Below, piece after piece: positions 26,532 to 35,467 of a stretch of DNA of 64,000 nucleotides. Position numbers and translations under genes: made by a program. Below the pieces are notes generated by a model that did no database searches, was not told the DNA's origin, and worked only from the letters and a program-made list of their open reading frames with translations. Source of the DNA: Bacteroidales bacterium (lineage in GTDB: Bacteria; Bacteroidota; Bacteroidia; Bacteroidales; UBA932); contig JAFZRV010000001.1 in assembly GCA_017619655.1 (NCBI GenBank), positions 1 through 64,000 of the forward strand. The letters are read 5' to 3'. Each line of letters starts with the position of its first letter. Positions within the stretch are counted from its first letter, which is position 1.

Positions 26532-28175
26532 ATGAGAATGAAAACGCTCTTCCACACCCTGGCCCTCGCAGCGGCCTGCACGCTGCTGACCGCCTGCCCG
26601 CAACCCGAACCCGAACCCACTCCGGTGCCGAAACCCGACGAAACGGTTTCCCTGGGGCAGACCACGCTCATCGACGGGCAAAGCCTGTTGGACGAGAGTC
26701 TGAAGCCGTACGTGGGCCAGCAGGCCGACGGCTCGCTCGCGTTCCGCTGCACGGGCGCGCCTTTCACGCTGGCGTTCGATATTCTGAAAGATTATGACGG
26801 CGCGAAGCCGTTCTCCCGCTACTGCAATTACCAGATCGGCTACGACTTCGTCCTGGGCAGCAAGCCGGCCGTGCCGGCCGAAGCGCCGGAAGAGCTCGAC
26901 CTGTCTTCGGTCCTGCCGCCGGTCAAAGAGCTGGACTACCGTTCGAAAGGCATGACGATCTATTTGTCGGGCCTGCCGGAAGAAGTCATCGCCCTGGAAG
27001 ACATCCAGTTGTCGGAGAGTTCGCGCTTCGACGTCACGCTTTCCGTGCCGGATCCCTTCTTCACCGAAGGCTCCATCATTCCGGAATTCTCGGTCGACAT
27101 GCGTGCCTTCTTCAACAGTCCTGAAGCCAACGACGGCATCCTCAGTTTCGATGCGCCGCTGACCGCCGAGAACGGCTACAAGGCGCATAAGATCTTCCAC
27201 CTTGACGGCGTGCCCTTCGACCCGGACAACTTCGATCCGGAACGCCACAACCTCAAGCTCGACGCCCGCGTGGGCCTGGGCGGACGGGTCCGGTTCGAGG
27301 GTCTCAAGACCACGAAGACCCGCCTGGCCGCCGCCCCGTCCAACCTGCTGGTCAACGTGACCGTCGTGCTGCTCGACGTGAACTGCAAGGCCGTCACGGG
27401 CCGCTTCTCCTATCAGACGAAAGCCGTCACCGGGACCTTGAACCTGCCCGCCGCCCTGGCCGCCATGGAACTCGATCCCACTGGTTCCGCGGTCCAGCTC
27501 GACATGACGTCCAACCTGTCGGTACCCGCCCGGGCGCTGGTCGACCTGAACTCGCGCCGGAACCGCCGCAACGTCGGCTCGGTCACGGGCCTGAGCATGC
27601 CGCTGGCCGTCGCCACGCCCGGTTCCACCACCACGTCCGTGTTCAAGCTCCAGGAAGCTGCAGACCTCTCGCCCCTGTTCGCCCGCATGCCCGACGAGTT
27701 CCAGTTCAATACCGCCGCCGCCACGCTGGAAGACAAGAGCTGCACCGTGCTGCTGGGGCAGGACAACCAGGTGGAGCTGACGCCCGAAGCGCTGATTCCT
27801 TTCGTGCCGGGCAGTAAGTTCGACCTGAGCCTGGCCGATACCCTGGCCGTGCAGGCGAAAGTCGGCGCGGCCCTCAAGGAGCAGTCGCTCGAACTGCACG
27901 GCGAACTGGTCAATACGCTGCCGTTCGACGTCGACATGGCGCTCACGCTGATCGACGACAACGGCCGCGCCATCTCGCGCCCCGTGACCCAGTCGTTCGC
28001 GGCCGGCACGACGACTACGATCAATCAGGCGGTCCACGCCGCCACGACGGCTACCGACGGTCTCTCGAAGGCCGTGGTCAGCTACCGCCTGCACGGTCTC
28101 GCGACGCCGCAGGCGATCAAGGCCTCCGACAAGCTGCAGGCCTCGCTCAATATCGTGATTCCGGGAGACAGATAG
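26532..28175 (+). CDS. Large exported lipoprotein, function unknown
   Basis: The 547-residue protein has a lipoprotein signal (LLTAC, Cys22) and a proline/glutamate linker (PQPEPEPTPVPKPDE). The remainder is beta-strand-rich, with repeating patterns such as LDLSSVLPPVKELDYRSKGM and TGTLNLPAALAAMELDPTGS, suggesting several Ig-like or beta-sandwich modules. No catalytic motif was recognised. It is probably displayed on the cell surface or periplasmic face of the outer membrane. It stands alone between the holB operon (divergent) and DUF2007 (convergent). A TATCTTTA sequence about 20 bases upstream may be its promoter. Confidence 0.85.
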   Translation: MRMKTLFHTLALAAACTLLTACPQPEPEPTPVPKPDETVSLGQTTLIDGQSLLDESLKPYVGQQADGSLAFRCTGAPFTLAFDILKDYDGAKPFSRYCNYQIGYDFVLGSKPAVPAEAPEELDLSSVLPPVKELDYRSKGMTIYLSGLPEEVIALEDIQLSESSRFDVTLSVPDPFFTEGSIIPEFSVDMRAFFNSPEANDGILSFDAPLTAENGYKAHKIFHLDGVPFDPDNFDPERHNLKLDARVGLGGRVRFEGLKTTKTRLAAAPSNLLVNVTVVLLDVNCKAVTGRFSYQTKAVTGTLNLPAALAAMELDPTGSAVQLDMTSNLSVPARALVDLNSRRNRRNVGSVTGLSMPLAVATPGSTTTSVFKLQEAADLSPLFARMPDEFQFNTAAATLEDKSCTVLLGQDNQVELTPEALIPFVPGSKFDLSLADTLAVQAKVGAALKEQSLELHGELVNTLPFDVDMALTLIDDNGRAISRPVTQSFAAGTTTTINQAVHAATTATDGLSKAVVSYRLHGLATPQAIKASDKLQASLNIVIPGDR

Positions 28176-28184
28176 TCCGGACGA

Positions 28185-28400
28185 CTATCCTTTGTTTTCT
28201 TCCTCGGCGCGGTCGAGGATCATCTGGGCGGTCTCGAGGTCTTCCTCGTTGACCATCAGCTGGACCCCGTGGCGTCCCAGGGTGATGCCCGGGTAGGGAC
28301 TGTTGGCATTCATGATGACGGCCTGGATGCCTTCGCTTTCGAGCAGACCCTTGGCGATCTGGGCCTCGTATTCGAGATTGAATTCAGCGGCGATTTTCAT
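28185..28400 (-). CDS. DUF2007-type putative signal-transducing protein
   Basis: The 71-residue protein has the DUF2007 pattern: an N-terminal helix that scans like 'EAQIAKGLLESEGIQAVIMN', a loop with SPYPGITLGRHGVQLMV, then a second helix EEDLETAQMILDRAEEE. The fold is PII-like, and the members are annotated as putative signal transducers. It is 12 bases downstream of the membrane protein at 28413-28898 and likely cotranscribed with it. Confidence 0.85.
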   Translation of the reverse strand: MKIAAEFNLEYEAQIAKGLLESEGIQAVIMNANSPYPGITLGRHGVQLMVNEEDLETAQMILDRAEEENKG

Positions 28401-28412
28401 GGCGGTATCAGA

Positions 28413-28898
28413 TTAAGCTTCTTCTTGTTCTCGGCTCTCCTGGCGGATGCGGTGGTTCAGCAGGCTGAGGATGCGCAGCAGGTCCTTGCGGTAGCCTTCG
28501 ACGATCACGGGATTGTCGGCGGTGTGGAAGGTGATGCGGTCTTCATACATGCGGGTCAGGCGCGCATAGGCGCTGCGCTTGACGTAGCTCACGCTGTCGG
28601 CCTCTTTCTTTTCCGGCACATAGTCCAGCTGCGCCATCACCTCGTCGACCATTTCGGCATAGTTTGTGAACGGGCCGTTGAGGTACAGTTCTTTTTTCTG
28701 GAAGCTGAGGTAGGGGTAGATGGCGGAGATGGCCACGAAGAACAGCGCGATCTTGGGCAGCGAGCCTTCCTTGAAGAGGTCCGCGAACGTCAGGCCGGCG
28801 GCTTTCTGGCTGGAGAAGAGGTAGATGATGCCCACCATCAGGAAAAAGATGATGGCGAAGTAGAGCAGGTATTTGAGGGAGCGGATCAGGTATCTCAT
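28413..28898 (-). CDS. Conserved membrane protein, function unknown
   Basis: The 161-residue protein has two transmembrane helices (about 10-30, YLLYFAIIFFLMVGIIYLF; about 48-66, KIALFFVAISAIYPYLSF). A cytosolic domain follows with YVPEKKEADSVSYVKRSAYARLTRMYEDRI and a basic C-terminal helix. No known family was recognised with certainty. It is divergent from the coiled-coil protein at 28967, so both may be controlled by the short region between them. Confidence 0.75.
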   Translation of the reverse strand: MRYLIRSLKYLLYFAIIFFLMVGIIYLFSSQKAAGLTFADLFKEGSLPKIALFFVAISAIYPYLSFQKKELYLNGPFTNYAEMVDEVMAQLDYVPEKKEADSVSYVKRSAYARLTRMYEDRITFHTADNPVIVEGYRKDLLRILSLLNHRIRQESREQEEA

Positions 28899-28909
28899 AC
28901 GGATTTGGA

Positions 28910-28940
28910 TTGGTTATCTATACAAAAATATATATTTTTG
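28910..28940 (+). promoter_or_regulatory. Promoter of the coiled-coil membrane protein gene
   Basis: TTGG (28910-28913) and TATTTTTG (28933-28940), 19 bp apart, precede the start at 28967. Confidence 0.55.
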
Positions 28941-28966
28941 CACAAACTTAAGAAAAAAGTACAGCG

Positions 28967-29899
28967 ATGGAAGAACTTGATGAAGAGATGATCCAGTTTG
29001 AAAAAGATCATCCGAGCAAAAAAAGTGACAATGGCGGCGCCAGCAATTCGATGCGCACGGCAGCCATCGCCCTCGGCGCGATCGCCGCGGTCCTGCTGGT
29101 CATCCTGGGCGTGATGATGGTCAAGAAGAACGCCCTGGTGAAGGACCTCAATATCGACAAGCAGAACCTGACGAACGAACTGATCGCCCTCCAAGGGGAC
29201 TACGAAGCCCTGAGCACGAACAACGCCGCGCTCAACGACTCCCTCAACGTCGAAAAAGTCAAAGTGGAACAGCTGATCGAGCGGCTTCAGAAGACCGAAG
29301 CCACCAACCGGGCCAAGATCCGCCAGTATGAGCAGGAACTAGGCACGCTGCGTTCCATCATGAAGGGATACATCCGGCAGATCGACTCGCTCAATACCCT
29401 GAACACCTCCCTGCGGAACGAGGCGTCCGCTGCCCGCCGCGAGGCCCAGGAGAGCAAGCGCCAGTACGAAGACCTGCGCAGCACCACCGACGAGCTCTCG
29501 AAGCTGGCTTCGGCCGGCGCCGTGGTGAAGGGCCGTGGCTTCAACCTGGTGGCCATCAACGAGTCGAACAAGGTCACCGACCGCAGCAGCCGCGCCCGCA
29601 AGCTCCGCGCCTGCATGAGCCTGATCGAAAACAGCATCGCCGAGCGTGGCTGGCGCACCGTCTACATCCGCGTCAAGGGTCCCGACGACATCCTGATGAC
29701 CGACGACACGGGTAAGGTCTTTGTCTGCAACGGCGAACAGATGATCTACTCGGCGCTCCGCGAAGTGGACTACCAGGGCGAGGAAGTGGAGATCTGCATC
29801 TATTTCGCCTCTTCGGAGAATTTTGCGAAAGGCAAGTACACGGTTGAATTCTACACCGACGAGACCAAGCTCGGCACGGCTGAGATGATCCTGAAATAA
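28967..29899 (+). CDS. Membrane-anchored coiled-coil protein, function unknown
   Basis: The 310-residue protein has a cytosolic acidic N-terminus (1-28), one transmembrane helix (about 30-50, AAIALGAIAAVLLVILGVMM), a coiled coil (about 55-170) and a globular C-terminal domain (about 185-310). The last contains ARKLRACMSLIENSIAERGW and YIRVKGPDDILM. The architecture is conserved among Bacteroidota hypothetical proteins. The C-terminal domain would face the periplasm. The role is unknown; a structural or envelope-spacing function is only a guess. It is followed closely by hemW (5 bases). Confidence 0.8.
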   Translation: MEELDEEMIQFEKDHPSKKSDNGGASNSMRTAAIALGAIAAVLLVILGVMMVKKNALVKDLNIDKQNLTNELIALQGDYEALSTNNAALNDSLNVEKVKVEQLIERLQKTEATNRAKIRQYEQELGTLRSIMKGYIRQIDSLNTLNTSLRNEASAARREAQESKRQYEDLRSTTDELSKLASAGAVVKGRGFNLVAINESNKVTDRSSRARKLRACMSLIENSIAERGWRTVYIRVKGPDDILMTDDTGKVFVCNGEQMIYSALREVDYQGEEVEICIYFASSENFAKGKYTVEFYTDETKLGTAEMILK

Positions 29900-29904
29900 G
29901 CCCT

Positions 29905-31023
29905 ATGCCGGGGCTGTACGTCCACTTCCCCTTTTGCGCGTCGAAGTGCAGCTACTGCGACTTTTATGCGCGCGTGAGGCGAGACTGGAATCCCTACGTG
30001 GAAGCCCTGCTGCAAGAGATCCGCGACCGCGCGGCGACTCTGAGCGTCCCCCCGACGACACTGTATTTCGGCGGGGGGACGCCTTCTTTGCTGCCCCCGG
30101 CGCTGCTGGCGCGGGTGGCGGATGCCATTTGCGATGCTTTTTGTGTGACACTTCCGTCATGCCCGGCTTCGACCGGGCATCTCATCACCGAATTTACGGT
30201 GGAAGTCAATCCCGACGACGTGCGGCCGGCGCTGGCCGACGCGCTGCGGGCGATGGGGGTCAACCGGGTGAGCATGGGCGTGCAGTCGTTCCACGACGCG
30301 CAGCTGCGCTGGATGCGGCGGCGGCACACGGCCGCGCAGGCCGAGGCGGCCTGTGCGACGCTGCGCCGCGCCGGCTTCGACAATCTGTCGCTCGACCTGA
30401 TCTTCGGTTTTGTGGGCCTGTCCGACGCCGACTGGCTCGTGTCGGTCGACAGGGCGCTGGCCCTGCAGCCCGAACACATTTCCTGCTACCAGATGATGGG
30501 CCGCTGGGCCGACGGCGAAGAAGAGCGCTGCCGCCGGCAGTATGTCCTGCTGCAGGAGCGCCTGTCCGCCGCCGGCTTCGAGCAGTATGAGATCTCGAAC
30601 TATGCCCGTCCGGGCTTTGCCTCGCGCCACAACAGCGCCTACTGGTCGCGCGAACCCTACCTGGGTTTCGGCGCCGGTGCGCACTCCTTCGACGGCGACC
30701 GCCGGCGCAGCTGGAACACGCCGGACATCGACGCCTATGTCGGGAAGAGGCCTGGCGGCAGCGAGACGCTTTCCGACCGGGAGGTGCTGGAGGAGAAACT
30801 GATGCTGGGCCTCCGGACCGTCCGCGGCCTGTCCCTCGCCTCGCTGAGCGACGCGGAGCGCGCCGCGCTCAAAAAAACGACCCTGGAGGAACTCTCCAGG
30901 GCCGGTAAACTCGTCGTTTCCGACAATTATATCCGGATTCCGAAAGAAGAACTCTTCGTTTCGGACTGGATCATCAGCCAAGTATTCCCGGGAAATTCGG
31001 AACCAGGCCGCAGTAGCCGTTAG
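29905..31023 (+). CDS. hemW: HemW-like radical SAM protein, with in-frame palindromic insert
   Basis: At 372 residues it has the radical-SAM cluster motif CASKCSYC (Cys11, 15, 18), the glycine-rich LYFGGGTPSLL, and the HemW hallmark VNRVSMGVQSFHDAQLRWMRR. A C-terminal HemN-like region follows with YEISNYARPGFASRHNSAYW. HemW acts as a heme chaperone and is often mislabelled coproporphyrinogen dehydrogenase. Between DAICDAF and EFTVEVNPDD an unusual stretch (CVTLPSCPASTGHLI) is encoded by a palindromic element (30156-30183) that keeps the frame. The 3' end overlaps the convergent sdhC-like gene by 50 bases. Confidence 0.9.
   Translation: MPGLYVHFPFCASKCSYCDFYARVRRDWNPYVEALLQEIRDRAATLSVPPTTLYFGGGTPSLLPPALLARVADAICDAFCVTLPSCPASTGHLITEFTVEVNPDDVRPALADALRAMGVNRVSMGVQSFHDAQLRWMRRRHTAAQAEAACATLRRAGFDNLSLDLIFGFVGLSDADWLVSVDRALALQPEHISCYQMMGRWADGEEERCRRQYVLLQERLSAAGFEQYEISNYARPGFASRHNSAYWSREPYLGFGAGAHSFDGDRRRSWNTPDIDAYVGKRPGGSETLSDREVLEEKLMLGLRTVRGLSLASLSDAERAALKKTTLEELSRAGKLVVSDNYIRIPKEELFVSDWIISQVFPGNSEPGRSSR
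30156..30183. repeat. Palindromic element inside hemW (copy A)
   Basis: ATGCCCGG (30159-30166) and CCGGGCAT (30173-30180) form a perfect 8-bp stem with loop CTTCGA, flanked by GTC and CTC. Read on the opposite strand it nearly matches the element at 38779-38805. Confidence 0.8.
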
Positions 31024-31675
31024 CCTTGCAGAAAGCGTAGATGGCCACGACGGCGAAGCCCAGCATCAGCAGCGTCACATAGGCGATGGTGATCACTTTC
31101 CAGCGTTTCATCCAGATGTTGTTGTTCCAGCCGACGGTCTGGAGTGCGCTCCAGAAACCGTGGGTGAGGTGGAACCAGACCACGAAGAACCAGGCCAGGT
31201 AGAGGCAGGTGAGCCACCAGCGGCCGAAAGTGACTTCCATCAGCATGTAAGGGTCACCCTCTTCGCCGCCGAGCCAGTTCTGCAGCTGCATCTTGGCCCA
31301 GAAGTCGGTGAGGTGGAGAATCAGGCAAAGCAGAACCACCAGACCCAGCACGAACATGTTGCGCGAAGACCAGGAATCGGTTCTGGCCTTGTTGGACACT
31401 TCGTAGCGCTGCTCGCCGCGGGCACGGCGGTTGCCGATGGTCAGGATGACGGCATAGGCCACGTGCACGATGAAACCGGCGGCCAGGATGGGAACGACCA
31501 CGTTGACCCAGCCCATGCTCAGGATCTCGCAGATGGTGCCGTAGACCACGCTGTCCGGATCGAATACGTAGGTCAGGTTCATCACCATGTGGAAGGTAAG
31601 GAACAGGATGAGGAAGAGACCGCTGATGCTCATCAGCAGCTTCTTTCCGATGGATGACTTGAATATGCTTGCCAT
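30974..31675 (-). CDS. sdhC: Succinate dehydrogenase/fumarate reductase cytochrome b subunit, apparently alone
   Basis: The 233-residue membrane protein has five helices, of the Bacteroidota (type B, di-heme) SdhC/FrdC family. It starts SIGKKLLMSISGLFLILFLT, has the heme-ligand region FHMVMNL, then AHVAYA-type (FIVHVAYAVIL), ILHLTDFW and VVWFHLTHGFWSALQTVGW. It anchors the flavoprotein and iron-sulfur subunits and passes electrons from or to menaquinone. Normally sdhA and sdhB follow directly, but here the next gene is hemW on the other strand, overlapping by 50 bases, and neither subunit is in the window. A minus-strand TATCTTTG (31721-31728) may be its promoter. Confidence 0.9.
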   Translation of the reverse strand: MASIFKSSIGKKLLMSISGLFLILFLTFHMVMNLTYVFDPDSVVYGTICEILSMGWVNVVVPILAAGFIVHVAYAVILTIGNRRARGEQRYEVSNKARTDSWSSRNMFVLGLVVLLCLILHLTDFWAKMQLQNWLGGEEGDPYMLMEVTFGRWWLTCLYLAWFFVVWFHLTHGFWSALQTVGWNNNIWMKRWKVITIAYVTLLMLGFAVVAIYAFCKANGYCGLVPNFPGILG

Positions 31676-31737
31676 AGTTTGCGTTTATTATTATTTCGTT
31701 TTATCCAGGCGTTAATTATGCAAAGATAATCCGAAAC

Positions 31738-31768
31738 TTGATAAAATCATAATAATTGGCTACTTTTG
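31738..31768 (+). promoter_or_regulatory. Promoter of pyrH-frr
   Basis: TTGA (31738-31741) and TACTTTTG (31761-31768), spaced by 19 bp, end 4 bases before the pyrH start codon at 31773. The transcript would be leaderless or nearly so. Confidence 0.55.
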
Positions 31769-31772
31769 TTGT

Positions 31773-32483
31773 ATGAAATACCGTAGAATTCTCCTCAAAC
31801 TGAGTGGCGAGGCCATCGGCGGCCCGGATGGCGTCGGCCTCAACGAGCATGTCATGGCAGCCTACGCCCGGCAGATCGCCGCGGTGGTCAAGCAGGGTGC
31901 CCAAGTAGCCATCGTCATCGGTGGCGGCAACATCTTCCGCGGCCTGAGCGGCACGCAGCGCGGCTTCGACCGCGTCCGGGGCGACCAGATGGGCATGCTG
32001 GCCACGGTCATCAACAGCATCGGCCTTTCCCTCTCCCTGCGCAACGCCGGCCTGAAGGCGGAGGTCTTCACCTCCACCCCGATGCGTCCCATGGCCAAGT
32101 ACTACATGCGCGACGAAGTCAACGAATACCTCGAAAACGGGGGCGTGGCCCTGATCGCCGGCGGCACCGGCAATCCCTTCTTCACCACCGACTCCGCCGC
32201 CGCCCTGCGCGCCTGCGAGCTCCGTTGCGACGCCCTGCTCAAAGGCACGAAAGTTGATGGCGTGTACGACGCCGATCCCGTGAAGCATCCCGAAGCCAAA
32301 CGCTACGAGACACTTACCTTCGACAAGGCGATTGCCGACAACCTCAAGGTGATGGACCAGACGGCCTTCACCCTTTGCAAGGAAAACGACATGCCGATCA
32401 TCGTCTTCAACATGAATGACGAAGGAACGCTCGAGAAAGTGGTGGCCGGCAACGGACGCTGCACCGTGCTCAGCAACAAATAA
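31773..32483 (+). CDS. pyrH: UMP kinase
   Basis: At 236 residues it phosphorylates UMP to UDP. It shows the amino-acid-kinase fold start YRRILLKLSGEAIGG, the glycine motif VIGGGNIFRGL, and the nucleotide-binding region KGTKVDGVYDADPVKHPEA. Typical bacterial hexameric PyrH length. frr follows with the ATG directly after the stop, the common pyrH-frr arrangement. Confidence 0.96.
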   Translation: MKYRRILLKLSGEAIGGPDGVGLNEHVMAAYARQIAAVVKQGAQVAIVIGGGNIFRGLSGTQRGFDRVRGDQMGMLATVINSIGLSLSLRNAGLKAEVFTSTPMRPMAKYYMRDEVNEYLENGGVALIAGGTGNPFFTTDSAAALRACELRCDALLKGTKVDGVYDADPVKHPEAKRYETLTFDKAIADNLKVMDQTAFTLCKENDMPIIVFNMNDEGTLEKVVAGNGRCTVLSNK

Positions 32484-33059
32484 ATGACTAGCGATATGAT
32501 TGAAAAGGCTAAAACCGTGATCGACGCCGCGAAGGACAAGATGCTGAGCGCCGTCACCTATTTGGACGAAGACCTCAAAACCTACCGGGCCGGCAAGGCC
32601 AACCCGGCGGTCTTCAACAGTGTCGTGGTCAACTATTACGGGACCATGACCCCCATCCCGCAAGTGGCCAGCATCAGCACGCCCGATGCCAAGACCATGC
32701 TCATCCAGCCGTGGGACCGCAACCTCATCCACCCCGTGGAGAAGGCCATCATGGACGCCAACCTGGGCTTCACGCCCCAGAACAACGGCGAAGTGATCCG
32801 CATCAACATCCCGGCCCTCACCGAGGAGCGCCGCAAGGAGTTGGTGAAGAAGGCCCGCACCGCCGGCGAGAACGCCAAGGTCGGCGTACGCAACGCCCGC
32901 CGCGACGCGATCGAAACCCTCAAGAAACTCCAGAAGGAAGGCCTTCCCGAAGACACGGAGAAAGACTTCGAGGACGAGGTCCAGAAATGCACCGACAACT
33001 TCATCAAGAAGATCGACGAGATCCTCAACGCCAAAGAGAAAGAAGTGATGACGGTGTAG
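32484..33059 (+). CDS. frr: Ribosome recycling factor
   Basis: At 191 residues as read from 32484; a second ATG at 32496 (MIEKAKTVID) would give the more usual 187. Conserved features are the RAGKANPAVFNSVVVNYYG segment, IQPWDRNLIHPVEKAI, NNGEVIRINIPALTEERRKE and a C-terminal helix. It splits ribosomes after termination together with EF-G. A strong terminator follows. Confidence 0.95.
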   Translation: MTSDMIEKAKTVIDAAKDKMLSAVTYLDEDLKTYRAGKANPAVFNSVVVNYYGTMTPIPQVASISTPDAKTMLIQPWDRNLIHPVEKAIMDANLGFTPQNNGEVIRINIPALTEERRKELVKKARTAGENAKVGVRNARRDAIETLKKLQKEGLPEDTEKDFEDEVQKCTDNFIKKIDEILNAKEKEVMTV

Positions 33060-33075
33060 AAGCTGTATGAATCCA

Positions 33076-33116
33076 TAAAAAAGCGGCCCATCTTCCGGAT
33101 GGACCGCTTCTTTTTT
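33076..33116. terminator. Bidirectional terminator between frr and lipoprotein gene
   Basis: The hairpin GCGGCCCATC / GATGGACCGC with loop TTCCG is bordered by an A-tract on the left and T-tract on the right. It serves two convergent genes. Confidence 0.85.
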
Positions 33117-33139
33117 ACGGATAGGAGAAGCGGGAAGCT

Positions 33140-33547
33140 TTATTCTTCCGTTTCGCCTTCGTTTTCAGGGCTGGTGAACAGGACCTTGAAGAAAGTACCC
33201 ATTTCTTCGAAGAAGTCCGGAACCTGCTTGATGAAATCGTTGACAGCGTCGATGGCGGAGTTGAAGCCCGATTTCGTGACCAGTGCCAGATACTTGGAGA
33301 TGTCGTTACGGACCTGCTTCTGCTCTTCCTCGGTGTAGTTTGCCTGGTTCTGCTGGAACTCGTCGACCATCTTTTCGAACTGGGTGTTGGCTTTGTCCCA
33401 GTCTTCTTCCGTGTAGTTGGCGCAATCCTTTTCCACGTTGTCGACGAACGAATCGAAGCGGTTCGGCAGCGTTTCCGTCTTGTTGCAGGACGTGAACAGC
33501 AGCATGAGGGCCGCTGCCACGAAAGTGAAAACTAAAGTCTTTTTCAT
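33140..33547 (-). CDS. Small lipoprotein (DUF6565-like)
   Basis: The 135-residue protein has a lipoprotein signal (LLFTSC, Cys21). The mature part is acidic and helical with two similar motifs, CANYTEEDWDKANTQFEKMV and QANYTEEEQKQVRNDI (NYTEE repeated). This pattern is common in small Bacteroidales lipoproteins of unknown role; the family number is from memory and should be treated as tentative. Confidence 0.8.
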   Translation of the reverse strand: MKKTLVFTFVAAALMLLFTSCNKTETLPNRFDSFVDNVEKDCANYTEEDWDKANTQFEKMVDEFQQNQANYTEEEQKQVRNDISKYLALVTKSGFNSAIDAVNDFIKQVPDFFEEMGTFFKVLFTSPENEGETEE

Positions 33548-33583
33548 AATGCTTTTGGTTATTAGGTTAATGGTTTATTCTAT

Positions 33584-34999
33584 TCATTCCCAGCAGTCCA
33601 GGTCCAGGCCCGGCAGGGTCTCGCGGTGGAAGACGGGGTTCTTGCCGGCCTTCTTCTGGGCGCGGTAGTCGTCCAGCAGGCGGAAGGCATATTTGCTCAG
33701 CCGCACGATCGCATAGAGGTTGCAGGCCGTCAGCAGCGCCATGAACAGGTCGCCGAGGCTCCAGACCAGATCGAGGCTGGCCAGGGCGCCGAAGATGACC
33801 ATCACGCCGCCGGACAGCAGCCGGTAGCACGACATCACCCATTTCTTTTTCGTCAGGAAACGGATGTTGGCTTCGCCGTAGTAGTAATTGCCGATGATGC
33901 TCGAGTAGGCGAACAGCAGGATCGCCGCCGCCACGAAGACCGTTCCGAAACGGCCCACTTCCGCCTCCAGCGCCGCTTGCGTCAGCGCGATGCCGCCCGG
34001 GCCGCCCTGCGTGTCCACGCCGCTGAACAGGATGATGAAGGCCGTGCAGCTGCACACCACCAGCGTGTCGGTAAACACGCCGAGCGCCTGGATGAGCCCC
34101 TGCTTCACGGGATGGCTGGTGCTGGCGGTCGCCGCCACGTTCGGCGCGGAGCCTTCGCCGGCCTCGTTCGAGAAGAGGCCGCGCTTGATGCCGTTCATCA
34201 GCGTGGCGGCGATGCCGCCGCCGGCGATCTGACGGATGCCGAACGCATCCTGGAAGATCAGGGTGAAGACCTGCGGTATCAGGTCGAAGTGCCGGCAGAT
34301 GACGAAGAGGGCCAGGATCAGGTAGCCGATGGCCATGATGGGCACGATGACGCTGCTGACCTTGGCGATGCGGTGGATGCCGCCGAAAATCACCAGCAGC
34401 GAGATGCCGGCCAGGACGAGGCCGATCACTACCGGGTCGAAACCGAAGGCCACGTTGAGCGCGCTGCAGATGGTGTTGCTCTGGATAGAGTTGTAGGACA
34501 GGCCGAAGGTGATGGAAATCAGGATGGCGAAGAGCGCGGCGAGCCAAGGCTGCTTCAAGCCCTTGAGGATATAGTAGGCGGGGCCGCCGATGAACGATTC
34601 CTTGTGCCGCTGCTTGAAGAGCTGCGCGAGGGTCGACTCCACGAAGGCCGAGGCCGATCCCAGCAGGGCGATGACCCACATCCAGAACACGGCGCCCGGG
34701 CCGCCGACCGCGATGGCGGTCGCCACGCCCGCCAGGTTGCCGGTTCCCACGCGGGTCGCCACCGACACGGCGAAGGCCTGGAACGAGGAAATATGCTTCT
34801 TGCCGTCGTGCTTGTCGGTGGAATCGCCCAGCAGGCGGAACATTTCTCCGATCATCCGGAACTGCACGCCATGGGAGCGGATCGTAAAATACAGGGCACA
34901 GCCGATGAGCACAGCGATCAGGATGTAGGTCCAGAGGAAATCGTTGGAGGCCGTCACCACACGGTTCAACCAGCTGTCGGCGGAGAATAGATCGGACAT
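33584..34999 (-). CDS. Alanine/glycine:cation symporter (AGCS family)
   Basis: The 471-residue inner-membrane protein has about 11 helices. AGCS signatures are GTGNLAGVATAIAVGGPGAV (shared sodium-binding region), GPAYYILKG, and NEAGEGSAPNVAATA. It imports small neutral amino acids with sodium. A minus-strand TAATTTTG (35019-35026) about 20 bases upstream is its likely -7 element; it lies in an inverted repeat AAAATTACAA / TTGTAATTTT. Confidence 0.94.
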   Translation of the reverse strand: MSDLFSADSWLNRVVTASNDFLWTYILIAVLIGCALYFTIRSHGVQFRMIGEMFRLLGDSTDKHDGKKHISSFQAFAVSVATRVGTGNLAGVATAIAVGGPGAVFWMWVIALLGSASAFVESTLAQLFKQRHKESFIGGPAYYILKGLKQPWLAALFAILISITFGLSYNSIQSNTICSALNVAFGFDPVVIGLVLAGISLLVIFGGIHRIAKVSSVIVPIMAIGYLILALFVICRHFDLIPQVFTLIFQDAFGIRQIAGGGIAATLMNGIKRGLFSNEAGEGSAPNVAATASTSHPVKQGLIQALGVFTDTLVVCSCTAFIILFSGVDTQGGPGGIALTQAALEAEVGRFGTVFVAAAILLFAYSSIIGNYYYGEANIRFLTKKKWVMSCYRLLSGGVMVIFGALASLDLVWSLGDLFMALLTACNLYAIVRLSKYAFRLLDDYRAQKKAGKNPVFHRETLPGLDLDCWE

Positions 35000-35242
35000 G
35001 ACGTTATTCAGGAGCGCGCAAAATTACAAATTTTCACGTCGCGTTGTAATTTTTCAGAAAAATCTGATGCATATCATTTGGGTATAACGATACTTGCCGA
35101 GTAGGAGATCGCTCTGTATTCTGCTGATAATCAGGAGGTATTCTTCCGAATGATTATACACGGAGGAATCGCGCCCCGCCAATCGCCGATATCCTTTCAA
35201 AACCGAAAATAACCGCCGATTTTGTTTCCGTTTTTTTTCGGT

Positions 35243-35328
35243 CGTTGCGGGGAAACCCTTTCACATCCGCTACGGCCAGCCGCACCGTCCTTCCCGCAAA
35301 AACTCCGTGAAAGGGTTTCCCCGCAACG
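35243..35328. repeat. Perfect 22-bp inverted repeat, 42-base loop
   Basis: The arms 35243-35264 and 35307-35328 are exact reverse complements (CGTTGCGGGG... / ...CCCCGCAACG). The stretch 35030-35546 holds no credible gene: it is a chain of inverted and tandem repeats, followed by the end of the DUF3109 gene. The short ORFs across it overlap on both strands as expected for palindromes. Confidence 0.9.
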
Positions 35329-35337
35329 ATCCTCATT

Positions 35338-35389
35338 TGCCGACAGCGACACAGACGGTTCATCTATCTCGTCTGTGTCGCTGATGGCA
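35338..35389. repeat. 14-bp inverted repeat with extended stem
   Basis: CAGCGACACAGACG (35344-35357) and its perfect complement (35370-35383) enclose a 12-base loop. After a 2-base mismatch the stem continues with TGCC/GGCA. The same arm (CGTCTGTGTCGC) recurs at 35442-35453. Confidence 0.85.
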
Positions 35390-35418
35390 ATGGGCCGTTT
35401 TTCGTCAAAACTAACGCA

Positions 35419-35453
35419 CGACACAAACGAAGCGGCGCTTTCGTCTGTGTCGC
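35419..35453. repeat. Imperfect inverted repeat related to the preceding one
   Basis: CGACACAAACGAAGCG and the downstream CGCTTTCGTCTGTGTCG can pair with one mismatch and one bulge. The right arm is a third copy of the CGTCTGTGTCGC arm. Confidence 0.7.
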
Positions 35454-35467
35454 GGCAACTAAACGAA

